The notes beneath the pieces were generated by a model. That model did not search any database. It had not been told where the DNA came from and saw only the letters and a program-made list of their open reading frames with translations. A DNA stretch of 54,139 nucleotides from Lachnospiraceae bacterium. Lineage in GTDB: Bacteria; Bacillota; Clostridia; Lachnospirales; Lachnospiraceae. Shown piece after piece: positions 45,762-54,139 of this stretch. The position numbers and the translations under genes were made by a program. Position 1 is the stretch's first letter; the number at the start of each line of letters is the position of its first letter. Where the stretch lies: contig JAFLSX010000011.1 of assembly GCA_022510705.1 (NCBI GenBank), forward strand, positions 1-54,139, given 5' to 3'.

Positions 45762-47993
45762 TTACTCTGCCAGATACATACGCAATCCGCTCTCTATGGT
45801 GGAAATCGTCTGTTCCAACGTAGCGCTGCCGTTTAAGTAAGCCGGCAGAGATTCCATGATCACCTTTTCTATCTGCTCATCCTCCACCAGCCTCTTGTGC
45901 ACATTTTTACACATTTCTATTAGCCGCTCAGCATTTTTTTCACTTACTGCAATGATCGGAAACTCTATCACATCACCGTTTGGATGTGCGAACATGGCAT
46001 AGGCTTCATAGGCGCTTCTGTCTTTATCTTTTTGGTTTTCCAAAGCCTGTATATTGACAGCAAACCCGTCTCTGAAATCACTGTCCTGTACCTCCGCAGA
46101 AAGCGCATACTTCAGAAAATCCTTTGCCACATCCGGGGCATCGGTCCCTTTCAAAATTGCAATTTCACCTATTGGTCTGAATGCGCCTTCAAATGATTCA
46201 AAATTGCCGTTGGTATCCGTCAGGATGGACAGGGGCATCATAGCGGCAAGGAATCCCTCCAATTCGTCGAAAACAACACCCTCTCGGAAGGAATAATCCG
46301 ACAAATGATACGGTGTGATCTCGTCCGTGAAACGATCCACCATCTGACAGTAATCCGTCATATGTTTTAAGCTTTCCAACAATTCTTCCAATTTTCCCTT
46401 ATTTAACTCTTTTTCATTTACCAGCTCCTGTACCATAAAAGGTACAAAGATGGAAGTCAGTTCATCCACCGTCATAGGACCTAACAGCGGCTCTTCATAA
46501 CCGGCCATCACCTTTGACAAATTTTCCATATTCTCTGCTGTGGACGTATTCAGCATGGTACTGCATATAATGCTTAAGGAAATCCTTAAAGGTATGCAGT
46601 ATATCGCACCGTCAGTTCCCGTATAATTGTCTGCCACATTTTTTAATATCTCCCCTTGTTCTGACATTGGTGTCACGATGTCACTGATATCTGCCAGCAT
46701 GCCCTGCTCTACAAAAGCATCTGCATCCAGACCGTCCAATAACAACACATCCAGCTTTTCTCCTGCCAGCAACCGCGTATAAAGGTTCTGTATCTTTGCT
46801 TTTACATCTGCGGTTTCCTGCTCTTCATAAGGAATCCCTATTTCTACCTGCACCTGTACTTCCGGATGCAGTCTGGTGTACATGGCTGCCGCATGTCTGA
46901 TCGTAGTATTATCATAAAGACTGTATACAATAAGCTGTGTTTCCGGCAGCCTGACCAGTTCTGCGTCATAGGTATATTCCATTAAATAGTACGCACCCTC
47001 CTCCGAAAACAAGGCATAATAAGTTGTCGGGTCGGTTGCCGCAATACCTTGGCAATACATGGTTTCCAACGCAAATGTGGTATAGCTTCCCTTTATAATG
47101 CAACTCCATTCGCCCTCCGGTGAATACCTAAACAATCCGCCCCGCCCGCATAGCAGCAGTGAACCGTCTGAGAGGATTGTCAAATGATTATTGGCCCCGA
47201 CACCCATGTCACATTTTGCATTTTCTTCCGGTGCGTCTTTTCCTTGCAGGTATACCTGCAATTCTGAAAATTCCTCATTACTATTTTCGGAGATGACATA
47301 AAATTTATCCCGTGCACCGTATATTTTTCCTGTATACAATTCCGAGGGAAGCTTAACCTCCTGCAGTATCGTTCCATCCTCCCCACTGTATACTTTGACA
47401 TCATTATAAGAAATGCTTGCAATACTACCGTCCTCCAAAACGGCTATATCATCCGGATATTCATAATAATGCCATTCCGGATCCTCTATCCGCCAATCCT
47501 GCGGCGTTATTTCCTCTGCCGTAACACCATCCCCACTGCGATAGAGATAGCCCAGCAGATTTTCTCCCACCATACCTACGAAGTACAGATAAGAATTTCC
47601 GTTTACATTTTCCACCACTCTGCACTGAAAAAGCGCATCTGCATAAGTTATGTTCGTTAGCCATTTGGGCGTATCCAATATAAAACTTCCGTCCTGATAT
47701 AAATAGCGTACAAATCCTATTTCCTGCCCCGTTTCTTTCAGCGAATAAAGGCAAAGCTGTCCCTCCACCTCACCTATTTGAAAAATGTCCTCCCCATTTA
47801 CCCCTTCCGGCAGCCCGATCTCCCGCTCCACATAACCGCCTTTTTCACTACTTTCCGCCCCTGCAGTCCCTTGCATTGCTTCTGTAGGTGTATCTCCGCC
47901 TTCTGATCCCGGACTGCTTTCTGCTTTTCCACAGCCCAATATTCCGCATGATAATGCTGCTGTAAGTAGAATAGCCATAAATTTTTTCAACAT
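45762..47993 (-). CDS. Lipoprotein: N-terminal beta-propeller-like region fused to extracellular solute-binding protein-like domain
   Basis: Lipobox CGILGCGK; blade-like repeats (GSLLLCGRGGLFRYSPEGEW); from ~residue 360 IRHAAAMYTRLHPEVQVQVEIG...LDVLLLDGLDADAFVEQGMLADISDIV typical of SBPs. Confidence 0.65.
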   Translation of the reverse strand: MLKKFMAILLTAALSCGILGCGKAESSPGSEGGDTPTEAMQGTAGAESSEKGGYVEREIGLPEGVNGEDIFQIGEVEGQLCLYSLKETGQEIGFVRYLYQDGSFILDTPKWLTNITYADALFQCRVVENVNGNSYLYFVGMVGENLLGYLYRSGDGVTAEEITPQDWRIEDPEWHYYEYPDDIAVLEDGSIASISYNDVKVYSGEDGTILQEVKLPSELYTGKIYGARDKFYVISENSNEEFSELQVYLQGKDAPEENAKCDMGVGANNHLTILSDGSLLLCGRGGLFRYSPEGEWSCIIKGSYTTFALETMYCQGIAATDPTTYYALFSEEGAYYLMEYTYDAELVRLPETQLIVYSLYDNTTIRHAAAMYTRLHPEVQVQVEIGIPYEEQETADVKAKIQNLYTRLLAGEKLDVLLLDGLDADAFVEQGMLADISDIVTPMSEQGEILKNVADNYTGTDGAIYCIPLRISLSIICSTMLNTSTAENMENLSKVMAGYEEPLLGPMTVDELTSIFVPFMVQELVNEKELNKGKLEELLESLKHMTDYCQMVDRFTDEITPYHLSDYSFREGVVFDELEGFLAAMMPLSILTDTNGNFESFEGAFRPIGEIAILKGTDAPDVAKDFLKYALSAEVQDSDFRDGFAVNIQALENQKDKDRSAYEAYAMFAHPNGDVIEFPIIAVSEKNAERLIEMCKNVHKRLVEDEQIEKVIMESLPAYLNGSATLEQTISTIESGLRMYLAE

Positions 47994-48137
47994 ATTTTCC
48001 TCCCGCTTCTGTTAAATTCGGCCCTTAAAAGTCTTCCTGGCCTGAGCACTATTATGGCGTATTTCTTTTAAGATTGTTTTAGGATTAATTTAATTTATAA
48101 ATAATATTTCTTAATATTCCCATAAAAAGACAAAGGA

Positions 48138-48167
48138 TTGACGTATCCTAATAAAGAGGCATAAAAT
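48138..48167 (+). promoter_or_regulatory. Putative sigma-A promoter for the Cys-rich/rSAM pair
   Basis: TTGACG at 48138-48143, 18-bp spacer, TAAAAT at 48162-48167. Confidence 0.5.
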
Positions 48168-48215
48168 GAATTTATTACCGACACCTGCTCCCGCAGGCGG
48201 TGGAAAGGCGGATAT

Positions 48216-48833
48216 ATGCAAGGTAAAGAGAAATGTAAAGCATTAAAAGAAATTCGCAGGCAGATTGCCGAGAAAAACGATATTCCCTATGCGGTTTCTC
48301 AGTGCTCTCATCAGGGGGACTGTAAAGGCACCTGCCCCAAATGTGAATCGGAACTGCGATATCTGGAGAGAGAACTTGCCGTCAGAAAAAATTTAGGAAA
48401 AGCTGTAGCCATAGCCGGTATTTCCATAGGCGCTTGCTCTTCTCTTACCGCATGCGCTCCCATAGAGTCTGCACAAAATACCGTGATTCCTTCCCCCATA
48501 GCAATGCCTGACGGAGAAATGCCGATCGGAACAGTGCCTCCGGAAACACCCGGAACAACTGAAGCCGAATGGCAGCTTCTTTTACCTAATCCCGATGACT
48601 ATCCGGTAATCCCGGCTCCTTCGCCGGATGCGGATAATGGTTATCCAATAAATACACTGGAAACAGAGGGCAGCCTTCCGATAAATACACCGGAGATCGA
48701 GGGTGGTCTGGAAATTGCTCCGGAATTCTTTCCCGAACCGATGACGGGAGAAATCATAGAGGGAGAAGACATCATCACAACTTCGGTGCTGGAAGGAGAT
48801 ATTGCTCTGCCGGAGGATGGCAGCCTTGAGTAA
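48216..48833 (+). CDS. Cys-rich N-terminal motif protein with internal hydrophobic/lipobox-like segment and acidic Pro-rich tail
   Basis: QCSHQGDCKGTCPKCESELRYLERELAVRKNLGKAVAIAGISIGACSSLTACAP; tail with PINTxExEGxL repeat. Confidence 0.75.
   Translation: MQGKEKCKALKEIRRQIAEKNDIPYAVSQCSHQGDCKGTCPKCESELRYLERELAVRKNLGKAVAIAGISIGACSSLTACAPIESAQNTVIPSPIAMPDGEMPIGTVPPETPGTTEAEWQLLLPNPDDYPVIPAPSPDADNGYPINTLETEGSLPINTPEIEGGLEIAPEFFPEPMTGEIIEGEDIITTSVLEGDIALPEDGSLE
48645..48710 (+). repeat. Imperfect 33-bp tandem duplication (2 copies) in the acidic tail
   Basis: 48645-48677 and 48678-48710 encode PINTLETEGSL / PINTPEIEGGL. Confidence 0.75.
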
Positions 48834-49476
48834 TGCCGTTCCCACCCTGCCCGTTTTTGCGATCAGAAGGCACCGTCTTACTACGGATGGAAACGGGGTG
48901 TCTACCCTGGTGGGCGCCTATGGCTGTCCCTTGTCCTGTCGTTATTGCATTAATCCTCATGCCTGGAACCCGAAAACTTTAGAAAAATGTATTTCCCTCA
49001 CGCCGGAAGAACTCTATGAACGGGTGAAGATCGACGATTTATACTTTCGTGCCACCGGCGGCGGCATTACCTTCGGCGGCGGGGAATCTCTTTTACATAC
49101 GGAATTTATTTGTGCTTTTCGCAAAGTCTGCGGCCCGGACTGGACCTTAAGTGTGGAGACCTCTTTAAATCTTCCCGGCCACCGGTTAGAGCGGATACTT
49201 GATGTGGTGGATGACTATATTATAGACATTAAAGATCTGGATCCTCTCGTTTACGAATCCTATACCGGGATGCCCATTGACCGGGTTTTATCCAATCTGC
49301 AGTTCTTAAGCGAACGGCTTGCTGCATCGGCCGAAAACGGAAAACCCGGACATGTCCGTATCCGCGTTCCTCTGATTCCGAACTATAATAGCCCTGCACA
49401 TCTGGAACAATCTGTTAGCAAACTGCGCTCTATGGGCTTTTCTGATATCGAAACTTTCTCATATACCATTAGATAA
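48817..49476 (+). CDS. Radical SAM protein (PFL-activase-like, no ferredoxin insert)
   Basis: GCPLSCRYCINP (CxxxCxxC), GGGITFGGGESLLH, DDYIIDIKDLDPLVYESYTGMP; overlaps the upstream gene by 17 bp. Confidence 0.88.
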   Translation: MAALSNAVPTLPVFAIRRHRLTTDGNGVSTLVGAYGCPLSCRYCINPHAWNPKTLEKCISLTPEELYERVKIDDLYFRATGGGITFGGGESLLHTEFICAFRKVCGPDWTLSVETSLNLPGHRLERILDVVDDYIIDIKDLDPLVYESYTGMPIDRVLSNLQFLSERLAASAENGKPGHVRIRVPLIPNYNSPAHLEQSVSKLRSMGFSDIETFSYTIR

Positions 49477-49561
49477 TCCCTTTTTAAAATATTTTATAGA
49501 AATCTATTGACCTTCCACCTTGTGGAAGGTATATCATATGTTCATAAAAGGGGGAATTCAG

Positions 49562-51502
49562 ATGAAGATCAACGAAGTGGAACAATCCATAGGCATGACC
49601 AAAAAGAATATCCGCTTCTATGAGCAGGAAGGTCTTTTAACGCCGTCCCGCAGCCCCGGCAACGGATATCGGGACTATTCCACGAAAGATTTGGAGACAC
49701 TACGCCAGATTAAGCTTCTTCGAAAATTGGGAATTTCCATTGAGGACATCAAAAAGCTGCAGAATGATTCTCTCACTTTGGAGGATTGTCTTAAACAACA
49801 TCTGATTGCATTGGAGCAGGAACGTAAGAACCTAGAAGCTGTCACAAAATTCTGCCGCCGGCTGTTGGCCACAGATGCCACTTTAAAGAGTATGCCGGCG
49901 GAGCAGCTTCTTACCGATATGGAAAATATGGAGGAAGGAGGAACCCGTTTTATGGGCGCTAAGAACCGGAACGAAAAGGAAGAGGAGAGTATGTCTTCTT
50001 TCGCAATCGTTTTTCTCGTCGCCATTATACTGCCTGCTGTTGTGACAGCGTTCATTATTGGCAGACGTTCTGCGCCGATGGACCAAATGTCTCAAAATGC
50101 GGTACTCTATTCTTTTTACGAGTCCGGTGACTTCTTTTATAACCTAAATGGGGATGTCTATGAACCGGAAAACCAAGTGCGCACGCATTGGTATGGTCAC
50201 GCAGCCGACTCCTCTCTGCTGGCCTATTGGCTTTATGAAGAGGACTCCAGCTATCCCAGTGGAATCCGTAGTGATCTATACTACATCACCGGAGATTTGG
50301 AACCGGTGAAGGTGGCAGAATCAGTGAGAGAGTATATGGTGAGTTATGACGGTTCCTACATTGCCTACTTTCAAAGCTTTGAAAATAATACACATTCCGA
50401 TTTGTATCTGTATGAGGTAAGCAGTGGGGAGTCCACTAAAATTGACGAAGATATTGGGGGCAGCTTCTTTTGCCTCTCTCCAAACGGTAAGATCATAGCC
50501 TACCAAAAAGATTTCTACGGAACACTTTATATAGGCGGCCTGGATATGGAGATCTCCAAAGTAGCCGAGGACGATATAACGCCACTCGGGGTCGTTCCTT
50601 TGGCCGTTTCCGATGACGGAGAGCATCTATATTACATTCACAATAGGGGGTTATATTATTATAATTATAATGAAAAAGATTCCGTAGAGGTAGCATCCAA
50701 TATAGACCCCAACGGTATCTTAGCCTACCGTTTTTGTTTCAACAGAGATATTTCCGAACTGCTGTATGTGGTAAACTTTGAAACCTATTACTATGCACCG
50801 GACTTGGATACTCCCATTAAGATAGTCGATGACCGGATTTATCATGTTCTTGAAAACTCTACTGCAGCTGACGAATATTCATGCAGCACATATGCCGGAA
50901 TTGCCAGGGTTGATACCTTTAAGAACCATGTCCTGCAATCATCGGGTTACGGTCACCAATTGTACTGGCTTAATGAGAATGCAACGAATACGGTAGCGAT
51001 ATCCGCAGACGCTCGTTATAGTATGCTGTCCGCAGACGGAAGATCTCTTTTATATTTAGAGGACGGCATCCTCTACCGATTGGATAGCTTTGGCGAGGAG
51101 ATGAAACCCACCGTTGTATGCGAAAAAACCGACATACAGTATTTTACAGCAAACAGTGATCTGTCAAAGGTTTATATTTCTACAGCACGGGATTTGTATT
51201 ACGTAAAGAATCGTGAAGAAACTGAACAGCTTTCCGACAATTTGGCATATGCGGAATTTGAAGAATACGGTTATTACGAATATTACCCTGTATATGATAA
51301 TACAAGCGGGAAGATTTATTTCTTGGAAGACGGAGCTCTCTATGCAGCAGATAAAAACGAAACCTCTAAAAATAAGGTTGCAGAGAATGCCACACAGCTG
51401 GCCTTGCTGCCGGGTGGTATTTCTTATCTCTGCAACGAGGATGAACAAGCGGTGCGTTATTATCTCCATAACGGAAATGCCATTAAAATTTATACAGAAT
51501 AA
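49562..51502 (+). CDS. MerR-type HTH - single TM - extracytoplasmic beta-propeller-like protein
   Basis: MKINEVEQSIGMTKKNIRFYEQEGLLTPSRSPGNGYRDYS MerR HTH; TM FAIVFLVAIILPAVVTAFIIG; C-terminal repeats of SPNGKIIAYQKD / SDDGEHLYYIHN / SADGRSLLYLEDGILYRLD type. Confidence 0.85.
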   Translation: MKINEVEQSIGMTKKNIRFYEQEGLLTPSRSPGNGYRDYSTKDLETLRQIKLLRKLGISIEDIKKLQNDSLTLEDCLKQHLIALEQERKNLEAVTKFCRRLLATDATLKSMPAEQLLTDMENMEEGGTRFMGAKNRNEKEEESMSSFAIVFLVAIILPAVVTAFIIGRRSAPMDQMSQNAVLYSFYESGDFFYNLNGDVYEPENQVRTHWYGHAADSSLLAYWLYEEDSSYPSGIRSDLYYITGDLEPVKVAESVREYMVSYDGSYIAYFQSFENNTHSDLYLYEVSSGESTKIDEDIGGSFFCLSPNGKIIAYQKDFYGTLYIGGLDMEISKVAEDDITPLGVVPLAVSDDGEHLYYIHNRGLYYYNYNEKDSVEVASNIDPNGILAYRFCFNRDISELLYVVNFETYYYAPDLDTPIKIVDDRIYHVLENSTAADEYSCSTYAGIARVDTFKNHVLQSSGYGHQLYWLNENATNTVAISADARYSMLSADGRSLLYLEDGILYRLDSFGEEMKPTVVCEKTDIQYFTANSDLSKVYISTARDLYYVKNREETEQLSDNLAYAEFEEYGYYEYYPVYDNTSGKIYFLEDGALYAADKNETSKNKVAENATQLALLPGGISYLCNEDEQAVRYYLHNGNAIKIYTE

Positions 51503-51517
51503 AAACTGCCGGGCAGC

Positions 51518-53134
51518 TTAAAAGCTATGCAGCAGTCCGTTTATTCCCTCTTCTTTAAAGATTTGTTTATAGTAACCGATCTCATCGAATATCAGCTCGT
51601 CGATGACCTGCATACCCAAAAGCTCCACTGCGGCACGGTCATCGGTGAGCAGGTATTCGCTTTTTTCATATCTTACCATATTCTCCGCTGCCCTGACCAT
51701 CAAAGCCTGCAACCCGGGACTGTCCAAGGTTTCCGCCTTTTTTGTAAAATTATCCATGACAGAGGAATCCATAAAGGCAAATAACTCTCTGTTGGTGGTT
51801 CCCGGCACATTCACCGTATACACATCGGGAAATACACTGGCAATGGTATCCGAGAGGTATTGATTGATATTCCCCTCTTTATCCGTATGCATATTCATAT
51901 TCACGACCATGACACCGTCTTCTTTCAAATGGTCTTTTACCAGCGTAAAAAATTCTACGGAAGACATCTGAAAAGGAATGGTAATATCTTGATAGGCATC
52001 TACCATGATGACGTCATACTTTTCCTCTATGGCGTTTAAATACGCCCGGCCGTCATAGGTCACCACTTCAATATCTGCGGGCAGATCAAAATACTGTCCG
52101 GCCAGATCCGTAATTTTCTGGTCGATTTCCACCCCTTCTATCTCCACATCCCCAAAGTACTGTCTGCACTGCCTGGCAAAGGTACCGGTGCCCATGCCCA
52201 GTACCAGAATTTTTGCATCTTCTTTTTCGGCAACCCCTCCCATGACCGGTGCTGCCAGCGCATAATCATAATACATACCTGTCAGGGAATCGTCTTTCAT
52301 CATAATGGACTGTACGCCAAAAAGCACATTGGTGGAAAGAATGACCCTGTCCTCATCTTCTTTTACCTGCAGATAGTTATAGATGGATTCTCCTTCAAAT
52401 ACCAGCCCGCTCTCCCAAAAAGCAAACCGGCTGCCGACACCAAGGCCACAGCAGAGCAGGTACAGCACTATGCTCACCGCACAGGCTGCTCCCTTCTTTT
52501 TGGGGCTGCCAAAGCCGGTGCTGATAAAATAAATAAGTCCCAGAACTAACAGGATACCTGCAAAGAGCAAAAAGGTAACGGAAGTACCCACTGCCGGGAT
52601 GGTGACAAAAGTGGGAACAAAGGTACCGATAATGCTGCCGATAGTATTGAATGCACCCAGTGTGCCCACCGTCCTGCCGCTGTCATCTAAGCTGTCCACC
52701 GTGTATTTCACTAGTGAAGGTGTTACGGTACCCAGTAAGAATAAGGGAAACACAAAGATAACCATGCAGGCTAAAAAGGCCGCCCAGATCAAAAAATTCT
52801 GGTTGACTGCCAAAATCAGGATACCCGATATACCCAGAATAATATACTTACCTAAAAAAGGGATGGCTGCTATCCATACTGCAGCAATTAAAATCCTGAT
52901 ATAGAGCTTGTCCGGATTGGGATTTTTATCTGCACTCTTGCCTCCCCAGACATTACCCAACGCCATCGCTATCATAATGGTGCCTATGATGATGGTCCAT
53001 ACGATCTGGGAAGAGCTGAAATACGGGGCCAACAGACGGCTTGCGCCAAGTTCCACCGCCATGACGGACATTCCCGCAAAGAACTCCGTCATATAGAGAT
53101 AATATTTATTTTTTAAAATCTTCTTATTTTGCAT
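51518..53134 (-). CDS. Polytopic membrane protein fused to spermidine synthase-like domain (start at MQNKKIL preferred; ORF opens at 53188)
   Basis: N-terminal TM bundle (EFFAGMSVMAVELGASRLLAPYFSSS) and C-terminal ILVLGMGTGTFARQ...DVIMVDAYQDITIPFQMSSVEFFTLVKDHLK. Confidence 0.88.
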   Translation of the reverse strand: MQNKKILKNKYYLYMTEFFAGMSVMAVELGASRLLAPYFSSSQIVWTIIIGTIMIAMALGNVWGGKSADKNPNPDKLYIRILIAAVWIAAIPFLGKYIILGISGILILAVNQNFLIWAAFLACMVIFVFPLFLLGTVTPSLVKYTVDSLDDSGRTVGTLGAFNTIGSIIGTFVPTFVTIPAVGTSVTFLLFAGILLVLGLIYFISTGFGSPKKKGAACAVSIVLYLLCCGLGVGSRFAFWESGLVFEGESIYNYLQVKEDEDRVILSTNVLFGVQSIMMKDDSLTGMYYDYALAAPVMGGVAEKEDAKILVLGMGTGTFARQCRQYFGDVEIEGVEIDQKITDLAGQYFDLPADIEVVTYDGRAYLNAIEEKYDVIMVDAYQDITIPFQMSSVEFFTLVKDHLKEDGVMVVNMNMHTDKEGNINQYLSDTIASVFPDVYTVNVPGTTNRELFAFMDSSVMDNFTKKAETLDSPGLQALMVRAAENMVRYEKSEYLLTDDRAAVELLGMQVIDELIFDEIGYYKQIFKEEGINGLLHSF

Positions 53135-53191
53135 TGCGGGTACTATTCCTTTCACGTGGTCTGTAAATATACCTGTTAAGCATAGCACAGA

Positions 53192-53335
53192 TCAGCCTCT
53201 TCCGCAATGACCTCCGCAGCCCTTGCAGTCCCCGCCGCACTGCAGGGATTTTCCGTTCTTTTTGTCCCGAATCATGCTTTTAATCACCAAAGCCACGATT
53301 CCTATTAAAACAACCAATACTACCGCTGTTCCCAT
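53192..53335 (-). CDS. FeoB-associated Cys-rich membrane protein
   Basis: MGTAVVLVVLIGIVALVIKSMIRDKKNGKSLQCGGDCKGCGGHCGRG* (47 aa, absent from ORF track), directly downstream of feoB. Confidence 0.88.
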   Translation of the reverse strand: MGTAVVLVVLIGIVALVIKSMIRDKKNGKSLQCGGDCKGCGGHCGRG

Positions 53336-53381
53336 AATTACCTCTTTTCTCAAACATCACAGCCTATAGTAACTTTTGCCT

Positions 53382-54139
53382 TTATTTTGCGCGAGCCAGT
53401 TTTCCGCTCACCTTTCGTGTCCGGCTTTCCTTATAGGGCCTGAAAAGGAGATATATAAACCCAATGATCAAAAGGAATGCCGCTACGGAACCGATACCAA
53501 AGGTACCTGCAGAAATCAGCATACCTGCCTGGTATATACAAAGCGCTACAATGTAGGCAAATACACACTGATATCCGATTGCAAACCAAAACCACTTCGC
53601 ATTGTTCATCTCTCTTTTGATAGCTCCCATCGCCGCAAAGCAGGGTGCACACAACAGATTGAATACCAGGAAGGAATATCCCGCAAGCGCGCTCATACTG
53701 CCTGCCAGTGTTGCCCAGATAGCTTCACCGTTATCTCCCAGTTCCTCTATACCTGCAGCCCATTCGGGATACAGAATACCTAAAGTACCTACTACATTTT
53801 CCTTAGCAACCAGACCGGTAACCGCCGCTACCGCAGAGCGCCAATCACCCCAGCCCAAGGGTGTGAATATCCATGCAACAGCATTGCCGATTGCTGCCAG
53901 TATACTGGAATCCAGTTCGGATTCCTCCAACATCCTGAAGGAGCCGTCCACCCAGCCGAAGAAAGAAGTAAACCATACTAAAATGGTGGATAACAGAATA
54001 ATGGTTCCCGCTTTCTTAATGAAAGACCAGCCGCGCTCCCACATGCTTCTGAGTACATTTCCTACGGTAGGAAGATGGTAAGCCGGAAGCTCCATAACAA
54101 AGGGAGCCGGATCCCCTGCAAACATTTTGGTCTTCTTTA
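53382..54139 (-). CDS. feoB: Ferrous iron transport protein B, C-terminal part (runs off window end)
   Basis: ELPAYHLPTVGNVLRSMWERGWSFIKKAGTIIL, TGLVAKENVVGTLGIL, LLCAPCFAAMGAIKREMN; frame continues upstream of 54125 to the window edge. Confidence 0.92.
   Translation of the reverse strand, partial: KKTKMFAGDPAPFVMELPAYHLPTVGNVLRSMWERGWSFIKKAGTIILLSTILVWFTSFFGWVDGSFRMLEESELDSSILAAIGNAVAWIFTPLGWGDWRSAVAAVTGLVAKENVVGTLGILYPEWAAGIEELGDNGEAIWATLAGSMSALAGYSFLVFNLLCAPCFAAMGAIKREMNNAKWFWFAIGYQCVFAYIVALCIYQAGMLISAGTFGIGSVAAFLLIIGFIYLLFRPYKESRTRKVSGKLARAK

Noticed and set aside
48166-48246. 26-aa ORF MNLLPTPAPAGGGKADICKVKRNVKH upstream of the Cys-rich/rSAM pair, considered as a peptide precursor
   Set aside because: Its ATG overlaps the likely -10 (TAAAAT 48162-48167), so it would not be in the transcript; it also runs out of frame over the Cys-rich gene start.
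1-54139. CRISPR arrays, rRNA genes, intact prophage or integrase
   Set aside because: No regularly spaced direct repeats, rRNA signatures, phage structural genes or integrase ORFs were seen in the window.

Overview
54-kb window from a low/mid-GC Firmicute, most likely Clostridia/Lachnospiraceae by protein content. Most of it (~5.6 kb to the end) is ordinary chromosomal core: rlmD, yhaM-like, metY, several two-component systems and ABC transporters, perR-rubredoxin, luxS-mtnN, dapL, MBOAT/SGNH pair, an amino-acid ABC transporter, pgi, murG, mutS2, and feoB with its Cys-rich partner. One tRNA-Gly(CCC) is present. Two AT-richer stretches look accessory. (1) 1-5.4 kb holds a tight minus-strand operon encoding a calcineurin-like phosphoesterase, a soluble VirD4/TraG-like (FtsK/HerA superfamily) ATPase and a helical-repeat protein. 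No relaxase or mating-pair genes are visible, and a probable transposase remnant lies nearby. This is the best candidate for an undescribed system. (2) 29.9-31.7 kb holds a HigA-type antitoxin split by an A6 frameshift, two orphan ORFs and nested inverted repeats. Other points of interest: an HtrA-like protein that has lost its whole catalytic triad, a MerR-TM-beta-propeller regulator, a Cys-rich membrane protein overlapping a radical SAM gene, a MetH-activation-like/CobA fusion, and two 7-1-7 palindromes at the perR promoter. No CRISPR array, rRNA or intact mobile element was seen. All family calls come from reading motifs; no searches were run.
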